A stretch of 7,750 bases of DNA from Candidatus Zixiibacteriota bacterium (GTDB lineage Bacteria > Zixibacteria > MSB-5A5 > JAABVY01 > JAHJOQ01). Numbering within the stretch: the stretch's first letter is position 1; each line of letters opens with the position of its first letter. The stretch spans positions 1-7,750 of the forward strand of contig DAOVLC010000056.1 in NCBI GenBank assembly GCA_030631455.1. The letters run 5' to 3'. Shown here piece by piece: positions 1 through 6,681 of the stretch. Position numbers and translations under genes: made by a program. The notes under the pieces were generated by a model. It was given only the letters and a program-made list of their open reading frames with translations, had not been told where the DNA came from and did not search any database.

Positions 1-389
1 GACTTGAGGGTAGCATTTACCCACCTGTTGGGAACCCTCTTCGAAAGAGTTTGCGCAACCGCGAAGTTCAGGAGCAGAGTTACAGCCAATGCCACCACGG
101 CTATAATCGCAAAAGTAAACGTAGAGCTGTTCGAAGCAAGCCCGACTACGATCAGCGCAATCGTCGTCGACACGATTGCTGCGAAGTTGTTGAAGAGCGT
201 CACAAACAGGTTGAACGCGCCTACGTCGCCGAAGAATTCATTCAGTCTATTGCGCTTCGATTCCGCTAGATCGTCAAACACCTCGCCCTCTGCGTTATCA
301 TACAGGAACAGACCGAGCTGGAAAACATTGACCGTGTACGAACAGTATATTATCAACAAATATGCGACTGTAAGAATGGCTATTATCAT
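1..389 (-). CDS. CNNM/CorC (DUF21)-like membrane protein, N-terminal part, cut by the window edge
   Basis: The reading frame opens with ATG at 389-387 and runs off the left edge after 129 complete codons with no stop. The peptide is strongly hydrophobic, with likely membrane segments at about residues 2-20, 59-84 and 92-113, separated by a charged stretch (31-56, including DNAEGEVFDDLAESKRNRLNE in two pieces around residue 45). Segment layout and position directly after ybeY fit the DUF21 transmembrane domain of CNNM/HlyC/CorC proteins, which are linked to Mg2+/Co2+ handling and normally carry CBS and CorC domains further on; those would lie outside the window. The usual small-residue and GE-PK signatures of DUF21 are poorly matched (AVAQTLSKRVP sits where a GE-PK type motif is expected), so it is a divergent member or another membrane family. 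Its ATG overlaps the ybeY stop (ATGA), and AGGAAG at 397-392 lies just upstream, so coupled translation is likely. Confidence 0.55.
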   Translation of the reverse strand, partial: MIIAILTVAYLLIIYCSYTVNVFQLGLFLYDNAEGEVFDDLAESKRNRLNEFFGDVGAFNLFVTLFNNFAAIVSTTIALIVVGLASNSSTFTFAIIAVVALAVTLLLNFAVAQTLSKRVPNRWVNATLK

Positions 390-829
390 GGCTTCCTGTA
401 TAGCTTGTTCAGGTAGTGCAATTGCTTTTCTATCATCATTTCGAATTTCTTCATCGAATCGTGCGTGTGCCCGAGGATGTGCAGCAGTCCGTGTGCTGTC
501 AGAAAGAGGATTTCATCAGGTAGGTCGTGTCCAAGCGACTTAGCGCGTTTCTCCGCATACGGGACTGATATGTAAATCTCGCCTATTAGAGGGGGAGGCT
601 GGTCGCCATCGTCATCATCGAAAGGAAACGACAGAACGTCTGTCGTCCGATCCTGTCCACGATACTCCCGGTTGAGTGTTCGCATCCGCGTATCGCCGAT
701 CAGGATTATGTTCACCGATCCGGATCGCCGTTCGCCGGAGATAATCAAGCCTGCCAACTGCGCCATCCTTCTTGTGGGCATTCGACGTTTCGATGTCGTG
801 TTTACCACGTTCGCGCTCACTCGCTTCAT
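386..829 (-). CDS. ybeY: YbeY-type endoribonuclease / 16S rRNA maturation factor
   Basis: This 147-residue protein matches the usual length of YbeY, a metal-dependent single-strand RNase acting in 16S rRNA 3'-end maturation and ribosome quality control in the cytoplasm. Visible family features are the LNREYRG-QD-TTDVLSFPF block (about residues 53-73), a GEIYIS strand after it, and the metal-binding helix HGLLHILGHTH, which keeps three histidines at the spacing of the canonical HGxLHxxGxDH. The Asp normally before the last His is Thr here, and His replaces the usual Tyr two positions earlier. An acidic DDDDGDQPPP insert sits between the LSFPF and GEI strands. The start is well supported: AAGGAG at 843-838 lies 8 bases before ATG. 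The ATG overlaps the stop of the 7TM-HD gene by 4 bases, and the ybeY stop likewise overlaps the next start, so the three genes are probably translated from one mRNA. Confidence 0.95.
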   Translation of the reverse strand: MKRVSANVVNTTSKRRMPTRRMAQLAGLIISGERRSGSVNIILIGDTRMRTLNREYRGQDRTTDVLSFPFDDDDGDQPPPLIGEIYISVPYAEKRAKSLGHDLPDEILFLTAHGLLHILGHTHDSMKKFEMMIEKQLHYLNKLYRKP

Positions 830-3042
830 TCGGCAGTCTCCTTCTGCGGGTAGTCGATTCGGGCATGGAAGACACCGATCAGCATGCTGGCAAAGCTCTC
901 CTCAATGAGGCTGAGGTCGTGCATAGTAAGCTCAGAGTGCGACAACTGCCCACTCTGGAATTTATCGTTTATTATCCGTTTAATCAAGTTCTGTATTCTG
1001 CTCGGTTTGGGTTCGTCGAGCGTACGGCTTGCCGCCTCAACGGAATCGGCAAGCATCACGATGGCGGTCTCCCGCGAATTGGGGCGCGGTCCCGGATAAC
1101 GAAAATTATCCTCGTTGAACTCAGTGTCGCCGTTTTCCTCTTTCGCCTTGTTGTAGAAGTACGTCATGAGTGTCGTTCCATGGTGTTCCTCCACAAACTG
1201 GGATATCTTGTCCGGCAGATCGAATTGCTCGGCGAGCTCGACTCCCTTCTTGACATGCGACTCGATGATGAGCGCACTCATGTTGGGAGTCAGCTTCTCA
1301 TGCTTGCTTCTGATTCCGGACTGGTTCTCAACGAAATACTCGGAGATCTCCATCTTGCCTATATCGTGGTAGTACGAGCCAACCCTGGCAAGCAGTGCAT
1401 TGGCTCCGATAGCTTCCGCTGCCTTCTCGGAGAGACTGCCTACGATTATCGAATGGTGATACGTCCCCGGGGCTTCGATCGCGAGCCGCCTCAGGAGCGG
1501 ATGATTCATGTCAGAGAGTTCCAGCAGCGTGATATCGGTGGTAAGGCTGAAGATCGATTCGAAGAACGGAAGAAACCCCATCACAAGTATTGGCGCAAGA
1601 ACCGCATTGAGTATCCCGTAGCCGAATTCGACTATCATCTGCTCCGGTTCGGTAAACCTCAGGGATTCGAGAAAGTAGATTGTGAGGATATAGGTGACCG
1701 AGATGTACAGAATAGACCTGTAGAAATCGGAGCGTCGCCGTACGACCTTTACCGAATAACACGCGATCGAACCAACCGCGATGTTAACGAACGTGTACGA
1801 AAAATCGAAGTTGTTGAGTACGCCGGCAAGGACTCCAAGCACGAACGTTGCGACAAGTCCAATCTCGAGATCAAAGAGAATAGCGAACATCAGAGAGCTG
1901 ATGGCGAACGGAATCAGGTAGAATGAGAGATTGAGCTCGAATCCAATGAGGTAGTTCAGTGCCACCTGGACCAGAATCAGGATCATTATTGCCACGTATC
2001 GAACGTTCGAGAACGCATTTCGGCGCTTGAAGTAATAGAGGAATGAGACGAAGAGCGAGAGAATGAATCCGACGAAGACCGCTCTGCTCAAGACCGGCAG
2101 AATGAACTGCCACAAACTTGCCTTGTCCTCGGTTTCGACTCTGTATTGCGCGAGCGCGTTGAGCCACTTCAGATGAACCGCTTCGACCTTGTGATTGCGT
2201 CGAAGAATAATATCGCCCACCTTAAACGATATCTCCTCCCTCGGTACATGTGCGATTGCCAACGTCTTTTCTCGCTCTGTCTGCGGGTAGTTGACCGCCA
2301 ATGTCGGTCTGGCAAGTCCGGCAATCATGGTTCCGAACAGGTCCTTCAGCGTTGAGTCGGAAAGGTCAACGGAACGGATCGCAGATGCTCCGACATCATC
2401 CATCGTTACGATCTGATCTCTCTTGAGCGGCGTTCTCCCATTCGATCTGACTATGATCACGTTCTCATATTCCAGATTTCGTATAGATGCGTCCTCTTCG
2501 AGCACGCCGGCAAAATAGATGTCATCCAAAGCGGTTCTAACGACCGGCTTGTATTGCTCAAGAGAATCCAGAGATAAGAGATCTCTGAGAGTTCTCTGCT
2601 CGAACTCAGGGAAGAAGAGCCTCAGACGCCTGCTCTGGTTGCTGAGGTTGCTGCCATTCTCTTTTACGCTTATCGCTAGTGTGAACAGCGAGTCGATTAG
2701 CGTAAGTACACTATCGCGTTGGAATTCATTGAAATCGAGAACTAGCGGGACTTGCTTCGCAACCTCATCGAGTTCATTCCGAAGAACCTCCGGGCTCTTC
2801 TCCACCGGGAAGTCTATCGGCGCGATTAGGTCTTCACCCGTTATGTCTCCGAGTTTGGGCGCTGAAATCGGAAGGAATGTCAATCGAATAGGGTATATGG
2901 CGGTGATAAGTGTGGTCACCAGCAGGAGTACGGTTATCTTGAACCCCCATTTCGGTGGCATGACCGCCCAACTTGATCCAGTCCGGGTCACCTTGAGCTT
3001 AGCCCGGATAAACCGTTTAAGCCTTTGCAGAAGTCTGAACAT
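826..3042 (-). CDS. pgpH: PgpH-type 7TM receptor with HD phosphohydrolase domain (probable c-di-AMP phosphodiesterase)
   Basis: The 738-residue protein has the full PgpH/7TMR-HD architecture. A cytoplasmic N-terminus and one membrane helix (about 35-52) come first, then an extracytoplasmic 7TMR-HDED-type region (about 55-305), a cluster of membrane helices (about 312-500), and a cytoplasmic HD domain (about 520-735). Predicted metal ligands are present: His529/His530 in GTYHHS, His559-Asp560 in SYYHDIGK, His596, His620-His621 in VEEHHGT and Asp666 in MLADSVEA. In Listeria PgpH this domain hydrolyses c-di-AMP to pApA; that activity here is inferred from family and intact residues. ATG at 3042 is the first start after an in-frame TAA. 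No strong Shine-Dalgarno precedes it, the nearest AGGAAG being about 20 bases away inside the phoH end, so coupling to phoH translation (13-base gap) is likely. Its last bases overlap the ybeY start. The phoH-pgpH-ybeY order is conserved in many phyla. Confidence 0.93.
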   Translation of the reverse strand: MFRLLQRLKRFIRAKLKVTRTGSSWAVMPPKWGFKITVLLLVTTLITAIYPIRLTFLPISAPKLGDITGEDLIAPIDFPVEKSPEVLRNELDEVAKQVPLVLDFNEFQRDSVLTLIDSLFTLAISVKENGSNLSNQSRRLRLFFPEFEQRTLRDLLSLDSLEQYKPVVRTALDDIYFAGVLEEDASIRNLEYENVIIVRSNGRTPLKRDQIVTMDDVGASAIRSVDLSDSTLKDLFGTMIAGLARPTLAVNYPQTEREKTLAIAHVPREEISFKVGDIILRRNHKVEAVHLKWLNALAQYRVETEDKASLWQFILPVLSRAVFVGFILSLFVSFLYYFKRRNAFSNVRYVAIMILILVQVALNYLIGFELNLSFYLIPFAISSLMFAILFDLEIGLVATFVLGVLAGVLNNFDFSYTFVNIAVGSIACYSVKVVRRRSDFYRSILYISVTYILTIYFLESLRFTEPEQMIVEFGYGILNAVLAPILVMGFLPFFESIFSLTTDITLLELSDMNHPLLRRLAIEAPGTYHHSIIVGSLSEKAAEAIGANALLARVGSYYHDIGKMEISEYFVENQSGIRSKHEKLTPNMSALIIESHVKKGVELAEQFDLPDKISQFVEEHHGTTLMTYFYNKAKEENGDTEFNEDNFRYPGPRPNSRETAIVMLADSVEAASRTLDEPKPSRIQNLIKRIINDKFQSGQLSHSELTMHDLSLIEESFASMLIGVFHARIDYPQKETAE
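838..843 (-). promoter_or_regulatory. Shine-Dalgarno sequence of ybeY inside the pgpH coding end
   Basis: AAGGAG on the minus strand, 8 bases before the ybeY ATG at 829. It lies inside the last codons of the upstream 7TM-HD gene, so ybeY can be initiated independently or by ribosomes ending on that gene. It fixes the ybeY start. Confidence 0.7.
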
Positions 3043-3055
3043 CTGGGATTACGCT

Positions 3056-4024
3056 CTATTTCTTCCTGCGCTTTTCGTGTCTCTCGTACGCCTTGATGAC
3101 CTCCATCACCAGGCGATGGCGCACAACGTCCTTTTCGTCGAGATGCACGAACTTGATTCCCGAAATCCCCTTCAGTATCCGTTCCGCCGTTATTAACCCG
3201 GATTTCCTGCTTCGGTCGAGATCAACCTGGGTCACATCGCCGGTTATGATTGCACGAGAACTCGACCCGAGTCTCGTCAGAAACATCTTCATCTGAGCCG
3301 TTGTCGTATTCTGCGCTTCGTCCAGTATGACGAATGAGTTATTCAGCGTTCGACCTCGCATGAAAGCAAGCGGGACTATCTCGATAATTCCGAGTTCCAT
3401 CAGCTTTTTTATCTTCTCTGGTTCCACCAGATCGTGAAGAGCATCGTATACCGGTCTCAAGTATGGATCTACCTTGGCGCGAATGTCACCCGGAAGAAAT
3501 CCCAGAGACTCGCCCGCCTCGACTGCTGGGCGGGTCAGGATTATCCGCTGAACACTCTTCCTCTTGAGCTCGGCAACGGCTATTGCAACAGCGAGGTATG
3601 TCTTGCCTGTTCCTGCCGGTCCGATGACAATGGCTATGTCATGGGTTGCGACTGCCTCTGTATAGCGCTTCTGACCAAGAGTCTTCGGCACGACCGGTTC
3701 TTTGCTCAACGTAGATATCACAGAATCAACATCAAGACTTTCGGCCGGTCCTTCGCCGTTCTCCCTTACCATTGTGATCGCGTACCAGACGTACCTTTCC
3801 GGTAGCTCGAAATTCCGCTTGAGATAAGTAGTGAGGTCGTGAAAGAGGCTTACGACTTTGGAGACTTCATCGCCTTCCCCCTCTATGTTGACTTCGGAGC
3901 CACGTGCTACGATTCGGGTCTTAAACTGATCTTCGATAATCTTGAGGTTAACGTCGTTTCGGCCAAACAATAGCCGTAAGTCGACATCTTCCAAGACTAT
4001 CTGCTTTCTTACAGTTTCTTCCAA
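3056..4024 (-). CDS. phoH: PhoH family ATPase (PhoH-like / YbeZ type)
   Basis: A 322-residue P-loop ATPase of the PhoH/YbeZ family, which resembles the core of superfamily 1 helicases and is functionally tied to YbeY in RNA metabolism. Residues about 10-70 form the N-terminal KH-like segment common in this family, followed by the PhoH domain. Visible motifs are Walker A GPAGTGKT (135-142), TRPAVEAGESLGFLPGD (164-180), Walker B VILDEAQN (232-239), the TGDVTQVDL sensor motif (261-269) and VRHRLV (301-306), a candidate arginine finger. The C-terminus is very basic (ERHEKRRKK), which could bind RNA. The start is TTG at 4024, because an in-frame TAA lies only three codons upstream and the next Met is far inside the domain. 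A strong AGGAGG (4043-4038) lies 13 bases before it, longer than usual. It appears to be the first gene of the phoH-pgpH-ybeY-corC-like unit. The protein looks intact. Confidence 0.95.
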   Translation of the reverse strand: MEETVRKQIVLEDVDLRLLFGRNDVNLKIIEDQFKTRIVARGSEVNIEGEGDEVSKVVSLFHDLTTYLKRNFELPERYVWYAITMVRENGEGPAESLDVDSVISTLSKEPVVPKTLGQKRYTEAVATHDIAIVIGPAGTGKTYLAVAIAVAELKRKSVQRIILTRPAVEAGESLGFLPGDIRAKVDPYLRPVYDALHDLVEPEKIKKLMELGIIEIVPLAFMRGRTLNNSFVILDEAQNTTTAQMKMFLTRLGSSSRAIITGDVTQVDLDRSRKSGLITAERILKGISGIKFVHLDEKDVVRHRLVMEVIKAYERHEKRRKK

Positions 4025-4037
4025 ACTGAAGACTTAG

Positions 4038-4043
4038 CCTCCT
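4038..4043 (-). promoter_or_regulatory. Shine-Dalgarno sequence of phoH, unusually far from a TTG start
   Basis: AGGAGG on the minus strand, separated by 13 bases from the TTG at 4024. The in-frame TAA at 4036-4034 rules out any start further upstream, and GTC, TTC and AGT are the only codons between it and the TTG. A perfect Shine-Dalgarno with a weak start codon and a long spacer suggests modest or regulated initiation. Confidence 0.55.
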
Positions 4044-4053
4044 GTCGCTCTGC

Positions 4054-4083
4054 AATATACTATATCGGCCAGATAATTGGAAA
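4054..4083 (-). promoter_or_regulatory. Weak promoter candidate for the phoH-pgpH-ybeY unit
   Basis: In the 94-base gap between aspS and phoH the minus strand shows TTTCCA (4083-4078), an 18-base spacer and TATATT (4059-4054). The -10 is acceptable and the -35 poor. The stretch is AT-rich compared with the flanking genes. Just upstream, an AT-rich imperfect inverted repeat (arms TTTTGT and ACAAAA with flanking AACC/GGTT, about 4081-4116) could fold, but no T-run follows it, so I do not call a terminator for aspS. Read-through from aspS is equally possible. Confidence 0.25.
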
Positions 4084-4118
4084 CCTTTTTGTATTCCGTT
4101 CGAAGACAAAATGGGTTG

Positions 4119-5945
4119 TCATTTTTCATTTTTGACTAGCCTGATCTTCAATTCATCGAGCTGTTTTGGATCGAGCGGTGACGGTGCCGAATCCATAAGC
4201 GATTGAGCGGCAGTAGTTTTCGGGAACGCTATCACGTCTCTAATCGACGGCGAGCCGCACATCAAGGCGATGATGCGATCAAGCCCCGGGGCAATGCCGC
4301 CATGGGGAGGCGCGCCGTATGTGAGCGCCTTGAGCAGGAATCCGAACCTCTGCTCTGCTTCCTCATCGCTCATACCGAGTACGTTCAGTATCTTCTGCTG
4401 AATATCTCTCTGATGGTTACGAATTCCACCTGACGCGATCTCTGTACCGTTCAGAACGAGGTCATACTGGTTGGCAATTATCTTTCCCCATGGATGATTC
4501 TCTCCGAGTTCGTCGACCGGCTGAGAGAATCCTTCGTCGAGAAGATGGATATCCCGATCTTTCGGAGACGTCACGATATTATGCATCGCGTCGAACCGTT
4601 TCTCATCGGGGTTGTACTCGAACAGCGGAAAATCAGTTACCCAGAGGAAACGCCACTCGGAATCGTCGACAAGATCGAATCTCCGTCCTAACTCCACTCT
4701 GAGTGCTCCAAGCGCTCTATTGACCACCGCGGCCTTGTCTGCCACCACAAAGAGCATATCACCAACCTCAACTCGAGCAGCGGTGAAAATACGGTCAAGC
4801 TCCTCTGGATTCATGAATTTAGCGGCAGGAGATTTGATTTTCTCATCCATTCTGCCGAAATATGCCAGTCCCTTTGCGCCGTGAGATTTGGCGAAATCCT
4901 CTATCTCCGATAGTTGCTTCCTCGAAAGGTCGGCTTTCCCGGGTATATTTAGCCCCTTGACTGTTCCTCCCGACGCTACTGTCTCGGAGAAGACCCTGAA
5001 GCCGCACTCTTTCACCGCATCTGACAGATCAACAAGTTCCAGCGGAATTCTTAAGTCTGGCTTGTCCGTGCCATACTTTCTCATCACATCGTCAAACGTG
5101 GAGCGTGGGAAGGGCAGCGACACATCAGCATCTAGTGTCTTCTTGAAACCATACGCCATCGTCCGCTCTGTAACGTCGAAAATGTCATCGATCGTGACGA
5201 AGCTCATCTCCATATCGATCTGCGTGTGTTCCGGCTGTCGGTCGGCGCGCAAATCCTCGTCACGAAGGCATCGGGCAATCTGGAAGTACTTATCGAAACC
5301 GGAAATCATTAGAATCTGCTTGAAAAGCTGAGGAGACTGGGGCAGTGCGTAGAATTTGCCCGGAAAGACTCTCGATGGTACGACGTAATCCCGCGCGCCC
5401 TCCGGTGTCGAGCGGATCAACATCGGGGTCTCGATTTCGAGAAACCCCTCTTCATCGAGGAAGTCGCGGACCGCTTTCACGAACCGGTGTCTGAGTATAA
5501 TCTTGTTCTGCATCGGTTTCCTGCGCAGGTCGAGGTATCTGTAGGTTAGCTTCAACTCATCGCTGGCATCGGGATCGTCTTCAATCAGGAACGGCGGCGT
5601 TTCCGACACGGAGAGTATGACGACTTCCGACGCCTCAATCTCGATTTCGCCGGTCTTCATATCAGGATTCTTCATCCCCTCCGGGCGAGGTACTACCTTT
5701 CCCTTAATCGAGATCACATATTCATGGCCCAGCTTCGCAGCTGTTTTCATCATGTCTTCAGAGACCGTTTCGGGCCGAAAGACGACCTGAGTAATGCCGT
5801 ATCGATCCCGCAAATCGATGAAGTTCAGACCGCCAAGATCGCGACGGCCGTCCACCCAGCCGTTCAGCGTGATCTCGCTGTCGTTGTCGCCTATTCTGAG
5901 CTCACCGCAAGTGTGCGTTCTCTGGAGTTCACTGAATTCTTTCAT
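4119..5945 (-). CDS. aspS: Aspartyl-tRNA synthetase, bacterial type
   Basis: Class II synthetase charging tRNA-Asp with aspartate in the cytosol; 608 residues from the chosen start, normal for bacterial AspRS. The N-terminal OB-fold anticodon-binding domain (about 12-115) includes GWVDGRRDLGGLNFIDLRDR. The catalytic core carries motif 1 (about 150-175, ending ETPML), motif 2 with RDEDLRADRQPE (228-239) and motif 3 with GIAPGLDRI (550-558). The insertion between motifs 2 and 3 matches the bacterial GAD domain. The frame is open upstream to a GTG at 5993, but that lies on the apparent promoter and the homologous region begins near MKEFSELQRTHTCGELR, so I chose ATG 5945. ATG 5954 (MELMKEF) is an alternative; neither has ideal ribosome-site spacing. 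Leu follows RRD at the position where His is reported in Pseudomonas non-discriminating AspRS, which leans toward a tRNA-Asp-specific enzyme. The stop lies 94 bases before phoH. Confidence 0.97.
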   Translation of the reverse strand: MKEFSELQRTHTCGELRIGDNDSEITLNGWVDGRRDLGGLNFIDLRDRYGITQVVFRPETVSEDMMKTAAKLGHEYVISIKGKVVPRPEGMKNPDMKTGEIEIEASEVVILSVSETPPFLIEDDPDASDELKLTYRYLDLRRKPMQNKIILRHRFVKAVRDFLDEEGFLEIETPMLIRSTPEGARDYVVPSRVFPGKFYALPQSPQLFKQILMISGFDKYFQIARCLRDEDLRADRQPEHTQIDMEMSFVTIDDIFDVTERTMAYGFKKTLDADVSLPFPRSTFDDVMRKYGTDKPDLRIPLELVDLSDAVKECGFRVFSETVASGGTVKGLNIPGKADLSRKQLSEIEDFAKSHGAKGLAYFGRMDEKIKSPAAKFMNPEELDRIFTAARVEVGDMLFVVADKAAVVNRALGALRVELGRRFDLVDDSEWRFLWVTDFPLFEYNPDEKRFDAMHNIVTSPKDRDIHLLDEGFSQPVDELGENHPWGKIIANQYDLVLNGTEIASGGIRNHQRDIQQKILNVLGMSDEEAEQRFGFLLKALTYGAPPHGGIAPGLDRIIALMCGSPSIRDVIAFPKTTAAQSLMDSAPSPLDPKQLDELKIRLVKNEK

Positions 5946-5983
5946 AAGCTCCATTACCTTGAGAGTTGTCAAGTTCGCCGGAT

Positions 5984-6012
5984 ATAATATCACTCAACGC
6001 TGAAAAACGCAA
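5984..6012 (-). promoter_or_regulatory. Promoter candidate for aspS
   Basis: Minus strand TTGCGT (6012-6007), a 17-base spacer and TATTAT (5989-5984). The -10 matches the consensus at five of six positions, the -35 at three. A transcript starting about 7 bases downstream would leave a leader of some 25-35 bases before the aspS ATG codons at 5954/5945 and would exclude the far-upstream GTG at 5993. The -35 box overlaps the T-run and stem foot of the terminator-like hairpin behind the vanZ-like gene. Confidence 0.45.
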
Positions 6013-6031
6013 GCGATCAGACGATCTTTGC
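6003..6031 (-). terminator. Rho-independent terminator candidate after the vanZ-like gene
   Basis: About 30 bases past the vanZ-like stop the minus strand reads GCAA-A-GATC, a GTCT loop, then GATC-GC-TTGC, followed by G and five T residues (6007-6003). The stem is two 4-bp blocks with an A/GC internal mismatch, so it is moderate in strength. Position and T-run fit intrinsic termination of the vanZ-like transcript just before aspS. Confidence 0.5.
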
Positions 6032-6059
6032 TTGTTATCGACCATGAAGCCGCAACTCT

Positions 6060-6461
6060 TCATCTTTGACGATGTATCAGTTTCGATGCCAGGTGGAAGG
6101 AGAGAATCAGGATGGTTGCGAATACGGCGCCCGCGAAGTCAGCGATCCAGTCAGACGTTTGCGCGACTCTGCCACTGATATAGAGTTGATGCAGCTCGTC
6201 CACCGCTCCGGTGACAGCCCCGAGCAGCAGTACCAATAACAACCTTCTGACGGTTATCCGGCTCCATTCCCAGTAATAGAGGGCGCGATAGAGCAGCAGC
6301 GAGAATCCCGCGTACTCGATAAAGTGATAGATCTTATCGCTCCAGCTTATACCGAGAGAGGGGGGATAGAGCTTTGGAATCGAAGATACTGTGAAGATAG
6401 CCGCCATGTAGATAATGGCCGGCAAAACATATTTGATGAACCGCCTTGTTCGCTCACTCAT
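6060..6461 (-). CDS. VanZ-like family membrane protein
   Basis: A 133-residue integral membrane protein of the VanZ-like family. VanZ itself gives low-level teicoplanin resistance, but most chromosomal members have no assigned role, so resistance should not be read into this gene. Four membrane helices are likely at about 9-27, 44-62, 72-88 and 107-126. Family motifs are visible: SDKIYHFIEYAGFS (41-54), with Asp42, His46 and Glu49 at conserved sites, and VDELHQLYISGR followed by DWIADFAGA (87-112), with Asp88, Glu89, His91, Gln92, Arg98, Asp104 and Asp108. I chose ATG 6461 (MSERTRRF), because the longer frame begins with TTG at 6533 and its extra 24 residues do not look like family sequence. 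AGG lies only two bases before the ATG, so the ribosome site is weak. The gene ends about 115 bases before aspS, with a terminator candidate between, so it is probably a separate unit. Confidence 0.85.
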   Translation of the reverse strand: MSERTRRFIKYVLPAIIYMAAIFTVSSIPKLYPPSLGISWSDKIYHFIEYAGFSLLLYRALYYWEWSRITVRRLLLVLLLGAVTGAVDELHQLYISGRVAQTSDWIADFAGAVFATILILSFHLASKLIHRQR

Positions 6462-6559
6462 AACCTGCCGAAGATAAGGAATTGTCGACGGATAGCAACC
6501 AGCATTTGAGTGGTGGGACAAAGCGACTGGCAAGCAGTAAACTCGTCATCGAGCGGCCT

Positions 6560-6629
6560 GCCGACTCGCTGGGGAGCGTAAAGGAGCGTACCTTCAAAAA
6601 GGGAATGTCGGCACTACCCCTCGCCGACA
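6560..6629. repeat. Mutually exclusive inverted repeats (GCCGAC / GTCGGC / GCCGAC)
   Basis: Three elements lie in series: GCCGAC (6560-6565), TGTCGGC (6606-6612) and GCCGACA (6623-6629). The middle one can pair with either flank: 6 bp with the first, or a perfect 7-bp stem with the last around a 10-base loop. The outer copies are also extended by related GGCCT and AGGCC ends, so an outer long-range stem with two mismatches is possible. Function is unknown. Confidence 0.45.
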
Positions 6630-6681
6630 GGCCACCGAACCCGACACAGCCCACAAGGTATTTCACATACTATACACGTTG

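Noticed and set aside
4..543. Plus-strand open frame of 179 codons at the left edge
   Set aside because: Antisense to the CorC-like gene and ybeY; serine/alanine-rich product without family motifs or a ribosome site.
772..1926. Long plus-strand open frame (384 codons)
   Set aside because: It lies wholly antisense to pgpH and the start of ybeY, whose motifs are clear. Its product is rich in charged residues with no recognisable domain, as expected of an antisense shadow.
2519..3196. Plus-strand open frame of 225 codons
   Set aside because: Antisense to pgpH and the phoH end; serine/arginine-rich shadow translation.
5946..5993. Upstream extension of aspS to a GTG start
   Set aside because: The extra residues do not resemble AspRS N-termini and the region carries the best -10 box.
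6060..6461. Glycopeptide resistance gene vanZ
   Set aside because: Only family-level similarity; no vanHAX or regulator genes nearby, so a resistance label is not justified.
6462..6533. Upstream extension of the vanZ-like gene to a TTG start
   Set aside because: The added 24 residues are polar and unlike the family; the first helix begins shortly after the internal ATG.
6541..6665. Possible tRNA or other known RNA gene
   Set aside because: No cloverleaf, T-loop (GTTCGAAT-like) motif or CCA end could be placed on either strand; only simple stems are present.
6454..6666. Minus-strand 70-codon frame upstream of the vanZ-like gene
   Set aside because: GTG start, no ribosome site, no recognised family, and it overlaps the vanZ-like start in another frame. 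More likely part of a non-coding repeat.
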